A DNA stretch of 16,505 bases from an uncultured Actinomycetes bacterium. Lineage in GTDB: Bacteria; Actinomycetota; Thermoleophilia; Solirubrobacterales; 70-9. The position numbers were made by a program, and so were the translations under genes. The stretch lies in NCBI GenBank assembly GCA_946886425.1, contig CAMPIP010000034.1, positions 1 to 16,505 on the forward strand. Reading direction: 5' to 3'. The notes beneath the pieces are model-generated. The model saw only the letters and a program-made list of their open reading frames with translations. It was not told where the DNA came from and did no database searches. Positions 6,142-14,407 of the stretch are shown in pieces. Numbering within the stretch: the stretch's first letter is position 1; the number at the start of each line of letters is the position of its first letter.

Positions 6142-7457
6142 GAAGCGCGGCTCAGGAGCCGCTCGCTGCCGCTGAGGGTCTGCGAGGTGGCGCTCTCGAT
6201 CGTCACCTCGACCAGATCGCCGGCGGCCGCGGTGCCCTCGAAGTTGACCGCCTTGTTGTGGCGGGTGCGGCCGCGCAGCCTGGTCTGGTCGGTGCGGCTG
6301 GAGCCCTCGACCAGCACCTCCATGGTGCGGCCGACGAAGCGCTGCGCGCGTTCGCTGGCGCGGCGCTGGACCAGCTCGACCAGCCGTTCCATGCGCTCGA
6401 CCTTGACCGGGTGCGGCAGCTGCCCCTCCATCGTCGCCGCCTCGGTTTCCCGCCGCGGCGAGAAGATGAAGGTGAAGGCGCCGTCGTAGCCGACCTCCTC
6501 GACGACCTCCATCGTCTCCTCGAAGTCGGCCTCGGTCTCGCCGGGGAAGCCGACGATGATGTCGGTGGTGATCGCGCAGTCGGGGACGTGCTCGCGGATC
6601 AGCGCCACCCGGTCCATGTAGCGCTGACGGTCGTAGGTTCGCCGCATCCGTTTGAGGATCGCGCTGGAGCCCGACTGCAGCGGCAGGTGGATCTGCTCGC
6701 AGAGCGCCGGCAGCTCGGCGTGGGCCCGGATCACGTCCTCCTTCATGTCCTTCGGGTGCGGGCTCGTGTAGCGGATCCGCTCGATCCCCTCGATCGCGTC
6801 GACACGGGCGAGCAGCTCCGAGAAGCCGATCCGGCTCTCTTTCGGGAGGTCGCGCCCGTAGCTGTTGACGTTCTGGCCCAGCAGCGTCACCTCGCGGACG
6901 CCGTCGGCGGCCAGTGCCTCCGCCTCGAGGATCAGCTCGGCCGGATCGCGACTGACCTCGCGGCCCCGGGTCGAGGGGACGATGCAGTAGGAGCAGCGGC
7001 AGTTGCAGCCCTGGGAGATCTGCAGCCAGCCCTGGAACTCGCGCTCGCGCCGGGTCGGCAGGTGGCCGGAGAAGTCCTCGAACTCGAAGTAGCCCTGCGC
7101 GGTCAGCGAGTCGGAGGTGAGGAACTCGGCCAGCTTGTGGATCTGGCCGGGCCCGAAGGCGACGTCGACGAACGGGAACCGCTCGAAGACCTCCTCCTTG
7201 ACCGACTGCGCCCAGCAGCCGCCGACGCCGACGACGCGCTCCGGGTCTTCCGTCTTCAGCCGCTTCGCCTCGCCGAGATGGGCGATGAAGCGGCTGTCGG
7301 CCGACTCCCGGATCGAGCAGGTGTTGAAGAGGATCAGGTCCGCCTCTTCCCGGCTCGCCGCCTCGTCGTAGCCCAGCGAAGCCAGCATCCCCCGCATCCG
7401 CTCGGAGTCATGCACGTTCATCTGGCACCCGAAGGTGGTGACGTGGAAAGTCTTCAT
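6138..7457 (-). CDS. miaB: tRNA-2-methylthio-N6-dimethylallyladenosine synthase (radical SAM)
   Basis: MiaB adds a methylthio group to C2 of i6A37 in tRNA, using S-adenosylmethionine and two iron-sulfur clusters. The 439-aa product has the complete three-domain layout. The N-terminal MTTase domain has auxiliary-cluster cysteines C11 (TTFGCQMN), C47 (FNTCSIRE) and C81 (GGCWAQ). The radical-SAM motif is GCNCRCSYC (C151, C155, C158), followed by IVPSTRG, which separates it from the RimO type. GQNVNSYG (194-201) and HLPLQSGS (257-264) follow, with a C-terminal TRAM domain (about 375-437) for RNA binding. The ATG start has a GAAGG only 3 nt away, too close for a good SD; a TACTCT box 8 nt upstream may be a leaderless -10. 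It is followed by miaA with a 4-nt overlap. Identity is very secure. Confidence 0.97.
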   Translation of the reverse strand: MKTFHVTTFGCQMNVHDSERMRGMLASLGYDEAASREEADLILFNTCSIRESADSRFIAHLGEAKRLKTEDPERVVGVGGCWAQSVKEEVFERFPFVDVAFGPGQIHKLAEFLTSDSLTAQGYFEFEDFSGHLPTRREREFQGWLQISQGCNCRCSYCIVPSTRGREVSRDPAELILEAEALAADGVREVTLLGQNVNSYGRDLPKESRIGFSELLARVDAIEGIERIRYTSPHPKDMKEDVIRAHAELPALCEQIHLPLQSGSSAILKRMRRTYDRQRYMDRVALIREHVPDCAITTDIIVGFPGETEADFEETMEVVEEVGYDGAFTFIFSPRRETEAATMEGQLPHPVKVERMERLVELVQRRASERAQRFVGRTMEVLVEGSSRTDQTRLRGRTRHNKAVNFEGTAAAGDLVEVTIESATSQTLSGSERLLSRAS

Positions 7458-7465
7458 GCGCCTTC

Positions 7466-7471
7466 AGAGTA
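7466..7471 (-). promoter_or_regulatory. Weak candidate -10 box for miaB (TACTCT)
   Basis: On the minus strand TACTCT ends 8 nt before the miaB ATG, the spacing seen at several other genes in this window. No -35 is recognisable, and the box overlaps the arm of an inverted repeat, so the call is weak. Confidence 0.25.
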
Positions 7472-7576
7472 CTGACGGCGCGATAGCAAGCAGATCGGTG
7501 GACGCAGGGAGCGAAGCGTGCTCTGCACGTGAGCGACCGAGGACTCCGAGATGCGCCGCTAGCGCACCGTCAGTAC
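7469..7576. repeat. Long-range inverted repeat with internal hairpin between cupredoxin gene and miaB
   Basis: GTACTGACGGCGC (7469-7481) pairs with 7562-7576: 9 bp, then a 2-nt bulge (7566-7567), then 4 bp. The loop is 80 nt. The right arm is the end of the cupredoxin coding region. Inside the loop CGTGC-TCT-GCACG (7517-7529) is a perfect small hairpin flanked by two GAGCGA copies (7509-7514 and 7531-7536). It may be a terminator, an mRNA-processing structure or a dispersed intergenic element. No gene is visible in the 101-bp gap. Confidence 0.5.
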
Positions 7577-8209
7577 ACCTTCCATGCCGGCTTCGCGGTG
7601 TCCCGGGACGGTGCAGAAGAAGGTGTAGGTGCCGGCGGCGAGGTCGGCTTCGACCGAAGCTTCGCTTTCGGTGATGACTTCGGTGGCGGCGATCTCTTTG
7701 CCGCTCTCGTCTTCGATCGCAACGTCGTGTTCGAGCGGGGCGGGGTTGTCGAAGTCGATCGTGACTTTGCCCGGTTTGCTGGTCAGCTCGGTCGTGTCGT
7801 AGGCGATCTGAGCCGGATCCGCGGCGAGCCGCAGGGTGCCGCCGGGACCTTGCGCTTCGCCCCCGCCTTCCTGCACCTCGCCTTCGACTTCGCCCTCGCC
7901 TTCGCCGGGCTGGCTGGCATCGCCGGAGCCTTCGGCTTCCGCGGCTTCCCCGGCCTGGGCGTCCTCGGCGTCGGCTTCGAACTCTTCGTTCGCTATCTCG
8001 TTCTCGGCCGCTTTCGCCTGTTCCTCGTCCTGCGCGTGGAGGACGGAGAAGGTGGTCGCGCCGATCGCGAGGATCGCGAACCAGGCGATCACAGCCGGGA
8101 ACGCCCGGCCCGGAAAGTTCTTGACTTTCAGGCCGAGAAAGCTGAAGACCACGGCCGAGACGGCCAGGCCGATGCCAAAGATGTAGAAGAGGAGCTCGTT
8201 GCCGTGCAT
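7559..8209 (-). CDS. Membrane-anchored cupredoxin (type I blue copper) protein
   Basis: The 216-aa protein has two predicted hydrophobic helices (about 7-27 and 38-58), then an acidic Glu/Ala/Gly-rich low-complexity linker (about 60-122), then a beta-sandwich cupredoxin domain (125-216) outside the membrane. The type I copper ligands are visible: H161 in PLEHDV, then C199, H204 and M209 in FFCTVPGHREAGM. The C-x4-H pattern resembles azurin, auracyanin and rusticyanin rather than the C-x2-H of plastocyanin. It probably carries electrons for a respiratory chain or handles copper; the partner is not in this window. The ATG start lies 52 bp after recA. There is no SD, and a possible TAGAGT -10 precedes it. 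It sits where recX is usual between recA and miaB. The two-helix N terminus is unlike a simple lipoprotein or signal-peptide cupredoxin. Confidence 0.82.
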   Translation of the reverse strand: MHGNELLFYIFGIGLAVSAVVFSFLGLKVKNFPGRAFPAVIAWFAILAIGATTFSVLHAQDEEQAKAAENEIANEEFEADAEDAQAGEAAEAEGSGDASQPGEGEGEVEGEVQEGGGEAQGPGGTLRLAADPAQIAYDTTELTSKPGKVTIDFDNPAPLEHDVAIEDESGKEIAATEVITESEASVEADLAAGTYTFFCTVPGHREAGMEGVLTVR

Positions 8210-8224
8210 GACGAAGGGGGCGGA

Positions 8225-8230
8225 ACTCTA
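8225..8230 (-). promoter_or_regulatory. Weak candidate -10 box for the cupredoxin gene (TAGAGT)
   Basis: On the minus strand TAGAGT lies 15 nt before the ATG of the cupredoxin gene, in the 52-bp gap after recA. No -35 match is seen. It would allow transcription separate from recA. Confidence 0.25.
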
Positions 8231-8261
8231 TCCGTCAGGACGACTCCGCGGCAGTCTGAGA

Positions 8262-9350
8262 TCAGGCGGCCTGCGCCTCCGGCACCGGGGGCGGCACAGC
8301 CGTGTCTTCAGCCTGCTCGCCGTCGATCCCGAGAGCGGCCCGAACCTTGCCTTCGATCTCAGCGGCCAGCTCCGGGTTGTCGACCAGGAACTGCTTGGCG
8401 TTGTTGCGGCCCTGGCCGAGACGGACCTCCCCGTAGGAGAAGAACGAGCCCGATTTCTGGACCAGGTCCTGCTCCATTCCGAAGTCGAGCAGACCGCCCT
8501 CGCGGGAGATGCCTTCGCCGTACTCGATGTCGAATTCGGCCTGGCGGAACGGCGCCGCGACCTTGTTCTTGACGACTTTGACCCGGACCCGATTGCCGAC
8601 CGCCTCGGTCCCTTCTTTGAGGGTCTCGATGCGGCGGATGTCGAGCCGCTGCGAGGAGTAGAACTTCAGCGCCCGGCCGCCCGGCTGGGTCTCCGGCGAG
8701 CCGAACTGGACGCCGACTTTTTCGCGGATCTGGTTGGTGAAGATGCAGACCGTCTTGGTGCGGTTGAGGCTGCCGGCCAGTTTCCGCAGCGCCTGCGACA
8801 TCAGCCGCGCCTGCAGGCCGACCGTGGTGTCGCCGATCTGGCCGTCGAGCTCCGCTTTCGGGGTCAGCGCCGCCACCGAGTCGATCGCGACCACGTCGAC
8901 CGCGCCGGAGGCGATCAGCCGGTCGGCGATCTGCAGCGCCTGCTCGCCGTAGTCGGGCTGGGAGACGAGCAGTTCGTCGGTGTCGACGCCGATCGCCCGC
9001 GAGTAGACGGGGTCGATCGAGTGCTCGGTGTCGATGAAGGCGCAGACGCCGCCCAGCGCCTGGGCCTCGGCGATGATGTGGTTGACGAGCGTCGTCTTAC
9101 CCGAGGACTCGGGGCCGAAGATCTCGACGATACGGCCGCGCGGCACGCCGCCGATACCGAGCGCCAAGTCGAGTGCCAGCGCCCCGGTCGGGATCGCCTC
9201 GACCTTGACGGTGCCCTTGTCGCCAAGCCGCATCAGCGAGCCCTCGCCGAACTCCTTGTGGATGCCGACCACAGCCGACTCCAGCGCCGCGTCCTTGGCT
9301 TTGGCCTCCTTGGCCGAAGCGTCCTTCAAGTTCACCTTCTTGTCCGCCAT
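8262..9350 (-). CDS. recA: Recombinase RecA
   Basis: RecA forms ATP-dependent filaments on single-stranded DNA, performs strand exchange and triggers LexA autocleavage. The 362-aa product has Walker [10 protein letters not shown] (79-87), Walker B in [10 protein letters not shown] (153-162), [12 protein letters not shown] (180-191) after loop L1, [17 protein letters not shown] (204-220) entering L2, and [11 protein letters not shown] (258-268). The ATG at 9350 has a good SD (GAGGTGA, 5 nt spacing) overlapping the thpR stop. A longer in-frame start at 9416 is rejected because it overlaps thpR and lacks an SD. Unusual loop residues are Thr176 where L1 normally has a His (E. coli H163), and Gln215 and Gln234 at the E. 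coli M202 and V221 positions. No intein is present. No LexA-type GAAC-N4-GTTC box is seen in the 600 bp upstream. Identity is certain. Confidence 0.98.
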   Translation of the reverse strand: MADKKVNLKDASAKEAKAKDAALESAVVGIHKEFGEGSLMRLGDKGTVKVEAIPTGALALDLALGIGGVPRGRIVEIFGPESSGKTTLVNHIIAEAQALGGVCAFIDTEHSIDPVYSRAIGVDTDELLVSQPDYGEQALQIADRLIASGAVDVVAIDSVAALTPKAELDGQIGDTTVGLQARLMSQALRKLAGSLNRTKTVCIFTNQIREKVGVQFGSPETQPGGRALKFYSSQRLDIRRIETLKEGTEAVGNRVRVKVVKNKVAAPFRQAEFDIEYGEGISREGGLLDFGMEQDLVQKSGSFFSYGEVRLGQGRNNAKQFLVDNPELAAEIEGKVRAALGIDGEQAEDTAVPPPVPEAQAA

Positions 9351-9355
9351 CTCAA

Positions 9356-9362
9356 TCACCTC
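9356..9362 (-). promoter_or_regulatory. Shine-Dalgarno site for recA
   Basis: On the minus strand GAGGTGA lies 5 nt before the recA ATG and overlaps the thpR stop codon. It fixes the recA start at 9350 and suggests coupled translation with thpR. Confidence 0.65.
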
Positions 9363-9960
9363 ACTGCTGCCCCGCTCCGGGCAGCTCGACTTGGGCCATA
9401 GGGACGTAGCGCGCACCCTCTAGCTGGAGTTCAGAACGGTAGAGCGTCAACCGGACGCCATAGAAGGCCCGCGAGGGGCCTGGAGGAAGCTCTTCGGGCG
9501 GGTTCTCGATCCGCATCGGCCGCCGCGATCCGCGTCCCTCGGGACGCACCCGGGCGACGGTCACATGCGGCCAGAAGGCCCGCTTCTCCGGCTCGTAGAG
9601 CCGCTCGGCGACAAGCAGCTCGCTGAGCCGCGCCTGTATCGCCTCGGTCCCCGGAGAGAGCGCCGGCAGGGCAAAGACACGGGGGCGCCGCGGCGGCCGC
9701 GCGACCGGGTCGCCGAGCTCCACCAGGGGCGCGGCCCCGGCGCATTCCTCGACCGCCGCCGCCACCCGCGCGACGTCCTTCTCCGGCCGGTAGCCGAGAA
9801 AGGCCAGGGTGACGTGGAGGAACTCGGGTCGCACCGGCCGCAGCGCCGGATCGGCCAGCGCCTCCTCCCCCCACTCCCCTAGCTCGCCTCGGATCCCCTC
9901 GGGGAGATCAAGCGCCACGAACATGCGGGCCCGTGGGCTTTTCAGTCGCTCTTTCGCCAT
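9361..9960 (-). CDS. thpR: RNA 2',3'-cyclic phosphodiesterase (2'-5' RNA ligase family)
   Basis: ThpR/LigT enzymes open 2',3'-cyclic phosphates at RNA ends, giving 2'-phosphates, and can ligate tRNA halves in vitro. The 199-aa product has the two catalytic HxTx motifs of the 2H phosphoesterase superfamily, H49-V-T-L and H132-V-T-V, at the usual spacing and family length. RMFVALDLP (12-20) is the typical N-terminal strand. The start at 9960 is favoured by a promoter (TTGAGA - 17 nt - TAGCGT) that ends 7 nt before the ATG. A second in-frame ATG at 9924 is possible but has no SD. It follows cinA after 85 bp and precedes recA by 10 bp, and the promoter probably also serves recA. Confidence 0.9.
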   Translation of the reverse strand: MAKERLKSPRARMFVALDLPEGIRGELGEWGEEALADPALRPVRPEFLHVTLAFLGYRPEKDVARVAAAVEECAGAAPLVELGDPVARPPRRPRVFALPALSPGTEAIQARLSELLVAERLYEPEKRAFWPHVTVARVRPEGRGSRRPMRIENPPEELPPGPSRAFYGVRLTLYRSELQLEGARYVPMAQVELPGAGQQ

Positions 9961-9967
9961 GGCGGCG

Positions 9968-9996
9968 ACGCTACGCGGCCGCGGTGCGCGTCTCAA
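9968..9996 (-). promoter_or_regulatory. Promoter for thpR-recA (TTGAGA - 17 nt - TAGCGT)
   Basis: On the minus strand TTGAGA (9991-9996) and TAGCGT (9968-9973) have ideal 17-nt spacing. The thpR ATG at 9960 lies 7 nt after the -10, which implies a leaderless transcript. This is the best-formed promoter in the window. It sits in the 85-bp gap after cinA. No SOS-type operator overlaps it. Confidence 0.6.
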
Positions 9997-10045
9997 CACC
10001 AGCCTGTGCCAATTTCGCCCGGACTTCCGCGCGAAACCGTGCCGC

Positions 10046-11320
10046 CTACAGCGGCGGCTCGGCGCCGCCGAGCAGGTTCCGCAGCAGGTGCATGCCGACC
10101 AGGGCCGAGCGTTCGCGGACGTCGGCCCGACCACCGGGGATGACCGGGTCGCGGGCGATCGCGGTGCCGTCGGCGAGGCGGGCGTTGAAGCAGACGTAGC
10201 CGACCGGCTTCTCCTCGCTGCCGCCGCCGGGGCCGGCGATGCCGGTGATCGAGACGGCGACGTCGGCGCCGAAGCGGTCCAGGGCCCCGAGCGCCATCGC
10301 CTCGGCGACCTCGGGCGAGACGGCGCCGTGGCGCTCGATCAGCTCCGGGTCGACGCCGAGCAGCTCGGCCTTGGCCTCGTTCGAGTAGGAGACGACGCTG
10401 CCGGCCATGTAGGCGGAGGCGCCGGGGCGATCGGTGATTCGGGCCGCCAGCAGGCCGCCGCTGCAGGACTCGGCGAGGCCCAGCCGGTGGCCCTGCAGGA
10501 GGCGCGCCACCTGCGAGTCGATCGTCTCGCCGTCGAGGCTGAAGAGGTGACGCTCGTGACGCTCGGCGAGGCCGCTGCGCACGGCGTCGGCGACCGCTGC
10601 CGCCTCGTCGCGGTAACGGACGTCGATCTCGATCTCGCCGCGCCGCAGACAGGTGGTGATCTCGACCGAATCCAGGTCCACCCCCTCCGCCTCGATCTCG
10701 CGCAGGCTCTTGGCGATTTCCGACTCCGGCGTCCCGAACATTCGCAGCGTGTAGCCGTGCAACGGCGTCGCCCGGGCCAGGATCTCGCGGACCGGCTCGG
10801 TGGCGACCGCTTCGGGCCACATCGGCTGCAGCTCGCGCGGCGGGCCGGGCAGCACGACCACGACCCGCTCGCCCGCCGGGACCACCAGCCCCGGGGCGGT
10901 CCCCACCGGGTCCAGCGGCGTCGCCCCGACCGGCACCATCGCCTGCTTGCGGTTGGCCTCGCGAAGCGCCACCGGGTCGGTGTCGAAGCGGCGTGCGAAG
11001 CGGCGCAGGATCTCGTCGATCTTCGCCTCCATCCCCTCGTCCAGGACCATCTCGCGGCCGGCGAAGCGGGCAACCACCTCGGCGGTGAGGTCGTCGGCGG
11101 TCGGTCCCAGGCCGCCGCTGGTGACGATCAGGTCCATACCCTCCTCGGCCAGGAAGCGCAGCGCCGCGGTCAGGTCGACGGGACGGTCGGCGACGACGAC
11201 GATGTGGGCGACCTCGACCCCGGCCTCGGCCAGCTGTTCGGACAGCCAGGGGCCGTTGGCATCGGCGATCCGACCGGTGAGGACCTCCGTCCCGGTAACG
11301 ACGATGCCGGCTCGGATCAC
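10046..11320 (-). CDS. cinA: CinA family protein (NMN amidohydrolase/ADP-ribose pyrophosphatase type)
   Basis: CinA proteins combine an N-terminal molybdopterin-binding-like domain (COG1058, ADP-ribose pyrophosphatase activity in some members) with a C-terminal PncC domain that deamidates nicotinamide mononucleotide for NAD recycling. Some are induced with competence or DNA damage. The 424-aa product has both. [14 protein letters not shown] (10-23), [11 protein letters not shown] (67-77) and LPGPPREL (157-164) lie in the first domain. [20 protein letters not shown] (283-302) and [18 protein letters not shown] (357-374) lie in the second. Length is normal. The GTG start overlaps the stop of the RodZ-like gene as GTGA, with no good SD, so translation is probably coupled. 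Placement upstream of recA is common in bacteria and probably reflects co-expression. Confidence 0.95.
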   Translation of the reverse strand: MIRAGIVVTGTEVLTGRIADANGPWLSEQLAEAGVEVAHIVVVADRPVDLTAALRFLAEEGMDLIVTSGGLGPTADDLTAEVVARFAGREMVLDEGMEAKIDEILRRFARRFDTDPVALREANRKQAMVPVGATPLDPVGTAPGLVVPAGERVVVVLPGPPRELQPMWPEAVATEPVREILARATPLHGYTLRMFGTPESEIAKSLREIEAEGVDLDSVEITTCLRRGEIEIDVRYRDEAAAVADAVRSGLAERHERHLFSLDGETIDSQVARLLQGHRLGLAESCSGGLLAARITDRPGASAYMAGSVVSYSNEAKAELLGVDPELIERHGAVSPEVAEAMALGALDRFGADVAVSITGIAGPGGGSEEKPVGYVCFNARLADGTAIARDPVIPGGRADVRERSALVGMHLLRNLLGGAEPPL

Positions 11321-12114
11321 GTGCAGGTCGGCCGTTCGCCTTCGGGGATCTCGCCGAGACGGCCGCCGCGGTCGATCTCATACCCGACCGGGCTCGAGCT
11401 GGCGGGAATCTGGGCCCGCTTGCCGTCGACCGTCATCTCGATCTCCCCGTTGCCCATCGCGATCGTGAAGCTACCGGACCGGTACGGCCCCGCCTCTTCC
11501 CCTGCGTAGAGGATCTGGCCGTTGACGAGCGGGGCGCCATCACCGCCCAGCAGGCAGACCCAGACTTCCGCGGTCGCCCGCAGCCGCAGCGACAGTCCCG
11601 GCTTCGCGGCCGTGGCCGGCTTGGCCTGATCGCCGCGGTCAGCCGCCGGTCGTTCCTGCCGGTCGCCGGCGGTCGGCGACGGAGACTCATCGCCACCGCT
11701 GGATAGCCCGATGGCGAGGAGGACCGCGATCAGCGCCGCGGAGACCAGCACGGCCAGCAGCCAGGGCGGCAAGCTCGGCAACCGCCGCCGCCGCGCCGAA
11801 GCGAGAGGCTTTGGATCGACCCGGGGCAGCCGTTCGGCGGGGACGGCGCCCCCGCTGCGGCGGCGGTGCTGTTCGGCGAGGCGCTCGGCGTCGAGGCCGA
11901 GGTAGGAGGCGTAGGTGCGGACGAAGCTGCGGGCGTAGGCATCGCCCGGCAGCAGGCCCCATTCCTCGTTCTCGATCGCGCGCAGATAGCGAACGCGGAT
12001 CTTCGTCGCCGCCTCGACCTCGGAAAGATCGATTTTGCGACGATTTCGGGCCTCTCTCAGCGTTGCGCCAACGCCATCGTCCACGCCCACATTGTTGCCG
12101 TTCCGGCCTCGCAA
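11317..12114 (-). CDS. RodZ-like membrane protein with HTH domain
   Basis: The 265-aa protein has an N-terminal helix-turn-helix of the RodZ type (about 16-75; [20 protein letters not shown] then RYLRAIE), a basic juxtamembrane stretch (about 101-112), one transmembrane helix (about 117-138), a Pro/Asp-rich linker and an extracytoplasmic beta domain (about 173-245). This is the RodZ architecture. RodZ links MreB to the elongation machinery in rods, but no mreB is nearby, and in actinobacteria such genes commonly sit between ftsK and cinA/pgsA. A role in envelope or division control is inferred. The exact start is uncertain: TTG at 12114 gives the longest frame, while GTG at 12090 or 12084 would remove 8 or 10 residues without touching the HTH. 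It lies 15 bp after ftsK and overlaps cinA by 4 nt. Confidence 0.83.
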   Translation of the reverse strand: MRGRNGNNVGVDDGVGATLREARNRRKIDLSEVEAATKIRVRYLRAIENEEWGLLPGDAYARSFVRTYASYLGLDAERLAEQHRRRSGGAVPAERLPRVDPKPLASARRRRLPSLPPWLLAVLVSAALIAVLLAIGLSSGGDESPSPTAGDRQERPAADRGDQAKPATAAKPGLSLRLRATAEVWVCLLGGDGAPLVNGQILYAGEEAGPYRSGSFTIAMGNGEIEMTVDGKRAQIPASSSPVGYEIDRGGRLGEIPEGERPTCT

Positions 12115-12129
12115 GCGTGCAAGAAGCGG

Positions 12130-14325
12130 TTACTGGGGGTCCGCGTCCGCCTCGACGGCGACCGGCTCAGGGGGCGGCTCGCCACCGACCGGGGGCAAAA
12201 CGCGGGCCAGGTCGGCCTGGGTGATCAGCACCTGCCGCGGTTTCGAGCCCTCGTAGCCGGAGATGACACCGCGGCGCTCGAGCATGTCGATCAGGCGCCC
12301 GGCGCGGGTGTAGCCGACACGGAGGCGGCGCTGGATCATCGAGACCGAGGCGGTTTCGGTCTGGACGACCAGCCGGATCGCCTCGTCGAGCAAATCGTCG
12401 CTGTCGGGGTCGAAGTCCCCGTCTCCCCCCTCCCCCTCGGGATCCTCGTGGCTCTCCAGCAGCTCGTCCTCGAATTCCGGTTCGCCCTGCTTGGCCCAGT
12501 GGTCGGTGATCCTGGCGATCTCGTCCTCGGTTATGAAGGCGCCCTGGACGCGCGCCATCTTCGAGGTGCCGGCGCCGCGGAAGAGCATGTCGCCCTGGCC
12601 TAGCAGGGCCTCGGCCCCACCCTGGTCGAGGATCACCCGCGAGTCGGTCTGCGAGGAGACCGCGAAGGCGATCCGGGCCGGGATGTTGACCTTGATCGTG
12701 CCGGTGATGATGTCCGTCGAGGGCCGCTGCGTCGCCAGCACCAGGTGGATCCCGGTCGCGCGCGACTTCTGGGCGAGGCGGATGATCGAGTCCTCGACTT
12801 CGGCCGGGGCGACCATCATCAGGTCCGCGAGCTCGTCGATCACGCAGAGGATGTGCGGCAGCGGCGCTTCCCCGTTCTTGGCCCGGGCCCGGTTCAGCTC
12901 GGCGAGGTTGCGCGTGCGGGCCTGGCCCATCACGCCGTAGCGGGTCTCCATCTCGCCGATCAGGTTGGCGAGGACGTTGGCGGCGAGCCTCGGCGAGGTG
13001 ACCACCGGCGTCAGCAGGTGCGGGACGTTCTCGTAGTGGTTGAGCTCGACCTGCTTGGGGTCGACGAGAACGAGGCGGACCTCGTTCGGGGAGGCCTGCA
13101 TGAGGATCGAGGAGAGGATCGCGTTGATGCAGCCGGACTTGCCCGAGCCGGTGGTGCCGGCGACCAGCACGTGCGGCATCTTCGCCAGATCGGTCCAGAC
13201 CGCGTTGCCGTCGATCCCCTTGCCGAGCCAGGCGACCAGCGGCGAGGTCTTCTCGGGCCGCCCCGCGTAGATGTCGCCGAGCCGGACCATGCGGCGGCGG
13301 CTGTTCGGAACCTCGACCCCGACGGCCTGCTTGCCGGGGATCGGAGCGAGGATGCGGATGTCGGTCGAGGCCAGCGCGTAGGCGAGGTCGTTGGCCAGCT
13401 CGGTGACTTTCTTCACCTTGGTGCCGGGCGCCAGCCGCAGCTCGAAGCGGGAGACGTGGGGACCGCTGACGACGCCGATGATCTTCGCCTCGACGCCAAA
13501 GTGACCGAGCGTCTCGACCAGTTTGCGCCCGACCGCCTGCTGGTCGCGCGGGTCGGGGCCTTTGTCGCCCTTGCCCCGTTCCAGGACCCTGCCCGAGGGC
13601 GGCCGGTAGTCGATCTCGTCCGACATCGTGACCCCGCGCAGGTTGCCGGCCGGGGTCAGCCGCGGCTGCTCGCCGGTCGGCGGCTCGACCGGTTCGACGG
13701 CCTCCTGCTCGGTCGTTTCCGCCTCCTCGACCTCGTCCTCGAAGCCATCGGCAACCACGGTTTCGTCCTCGGAGCCGTCCGCCTCCTCGGCGTCGGCGGC
13801 GATCGCGATCGTCGGCTCGAAGTCGTCGTCCTCCTCCGGGTAGCTGCTCATCACGTCGGTCGGGCCGGCCTCGGTCTCGGCCTCGAGCGCGCGGGTGCGG
13901 CGCTCGTGGCGGTCCTGGCGCCAGTCGGCGTGGTTGCGGGCGGCGGTGCGCGCCGCTTCGCCGCTGCCGCGGAAGAGCGTCCGTACGCCGCGGCCGATCC
14001 CGTGGGCGAGTGCCGAGACCGAGGTCCCGGTCAGCAGCATCGCTCCGGCGGCCAGCAGCGCGACCGTGAAGATCCGCGCCCCGACCTCGCCGAACAGGTA
14101 GGTCAGCGCGGTCTCGACGCCCGACCCGACCTTGCCCCCCTCCCAGCCGAAGAAGAGGACGAAGACGAGGTAGACGCCGAAGGCGACCAGCAGCAGCCCG
14201 ATCAGGTCGAGGTGGCGCTGCTCCAGCGAGGGCAGCCGCAGTCCCGCTTTCCGTTTCGCCGCTTTCCTGCCTTTCGCTTTGCCTTTGGCTTTACGGGCAG
14301 GGGCGCGCTTCTTGCGAACGAACAT
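12130..14325 (-). CDS. ftsK: DNA translocase FtsK/SpoIIIE
   Basis: FtsK is the septum-anchored hexameric ATPase that pumps chromosome termini and helps resolve dimers during division. The 731-aa protein begins with a very basic tail (Lys/Arg-rich to residue 30). Two clear hydrophobic helices follow (about 38-60 and 84-106), where classical FtsK has four. A long acidic linker spans about 148-215. The motor alpha domain is about 258-355, and the beta RecA-like domain has Walker A GTTGSGKSG (390-398), VDPKQVEL (421-428) and Walker B CVIDELADLM (494-503). A second acidic stretch (616-647) precedes the C-terminal gamma winged helix (about 648-705), which reads KOPS-type sequences. The ATG start has no clear SD. 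It diverges from the response-regulator gene across 94 bp and heads the block running to thpR/recA. Identity is certain. Confidence 0.97.
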   Translation of the reverse strand: MFVRKKRAPARKAKGKAKGRKAAKRKAGLRLPSLEQRHLDLIGLLLVAFGVYLVFVLFFGWEGGKVGSGVETALTYLFGEVGARIFTVALLAAGAMLLTGTSVSALAHGIGRGVRTLFRGSGEAARTAARNHADWRQDRHERRTRALEAETEAGPTDVMSSYPEEDDDFEPTIAIAADAEEADGSEDETVVADGFEDEVEEAETTEQEAVEPVEPPTGEQPRLTPAGNLRGVTMSDEIDYRPPSGRVLERGKGDKGPDPRDQQAVGRKLVETLGHFGVEAKIIGVVSGPHVSRFELRLAPGTKVKKVTELANDLAYALASTDIRILAPIPGKQAVGVEVPNSRRRMVRLGDIYAGRPEKTSPLVAWLGKGIDGNAVWTDLAKMPHVLVAGTTGSGKSGCINAILSSILMQASPNEVRLVLVDPKQVELNHYENVPHLLTPVVTSPRLAANVLANLIGEMETRYGVMGQARTRNLAELNRARAKNGEAPLPHILCVIDELADLMMVAPAEVEDSIIRLAQKSRATGIHLVLATQRPSTDIITGTIKVNIPARIAFAVSSQTDSRVILDQGGAEALLGQGDMLFRGAGTSKMARVQGAFITEDEIARITDHWAKQGEPEFEDELLESHEDPEGEGGDGDFDPDSDDLLDEAIRLVVQTETASVSMIQRRLRVGYTRAGRLIDMLERRGVISGYEGSKPRQVLITQADLARVLPPVGGEPPPEPVAVEADADPQ

Positions 14326-14340
14326 GCAGCACGCTTCGAC

Positions 14341-14350
14341 GCTCGCGAGC
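14341..14350. other. 10-bp perfect palindrome in the ftsK/response-regulator intergenic region
   Basis: GCTCGCGAGC is self-complementary and lies in the 94-bp divergent gap. It could be an operator for either gene, but a 10-bp palindrome is not rare in such GC-rich DNA. Confidence 0.2.
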
Positions 14351-14407
14351 TCAGCCCTGCTCGCTAAACCCGGGGTAAAACTCCCAGGTACGGGGGCCGG
14401 GCCGGGC

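Noticed and set aside
7458..7558. A small recX or other gene between the cupredoxin gene and miaB
   Set aside because: The gap is only 101 bp, with no start/stop pair showing coding character, and is better explained by inverted repeats.
9351..9416. Longer recA start
   Set aside because: It would add 22 residues overlapping thpR with no SD; the ATG at 9350 has GAGGTGA at 5 nt.
9351..10045. LexA/SOS box in front of recA or thpR
   Set aside because: I looked for GAAC-N4-GTTC-type sites on both strands and found none. GTTCAGAAC near 9430 has the half-sites in the wrong order.
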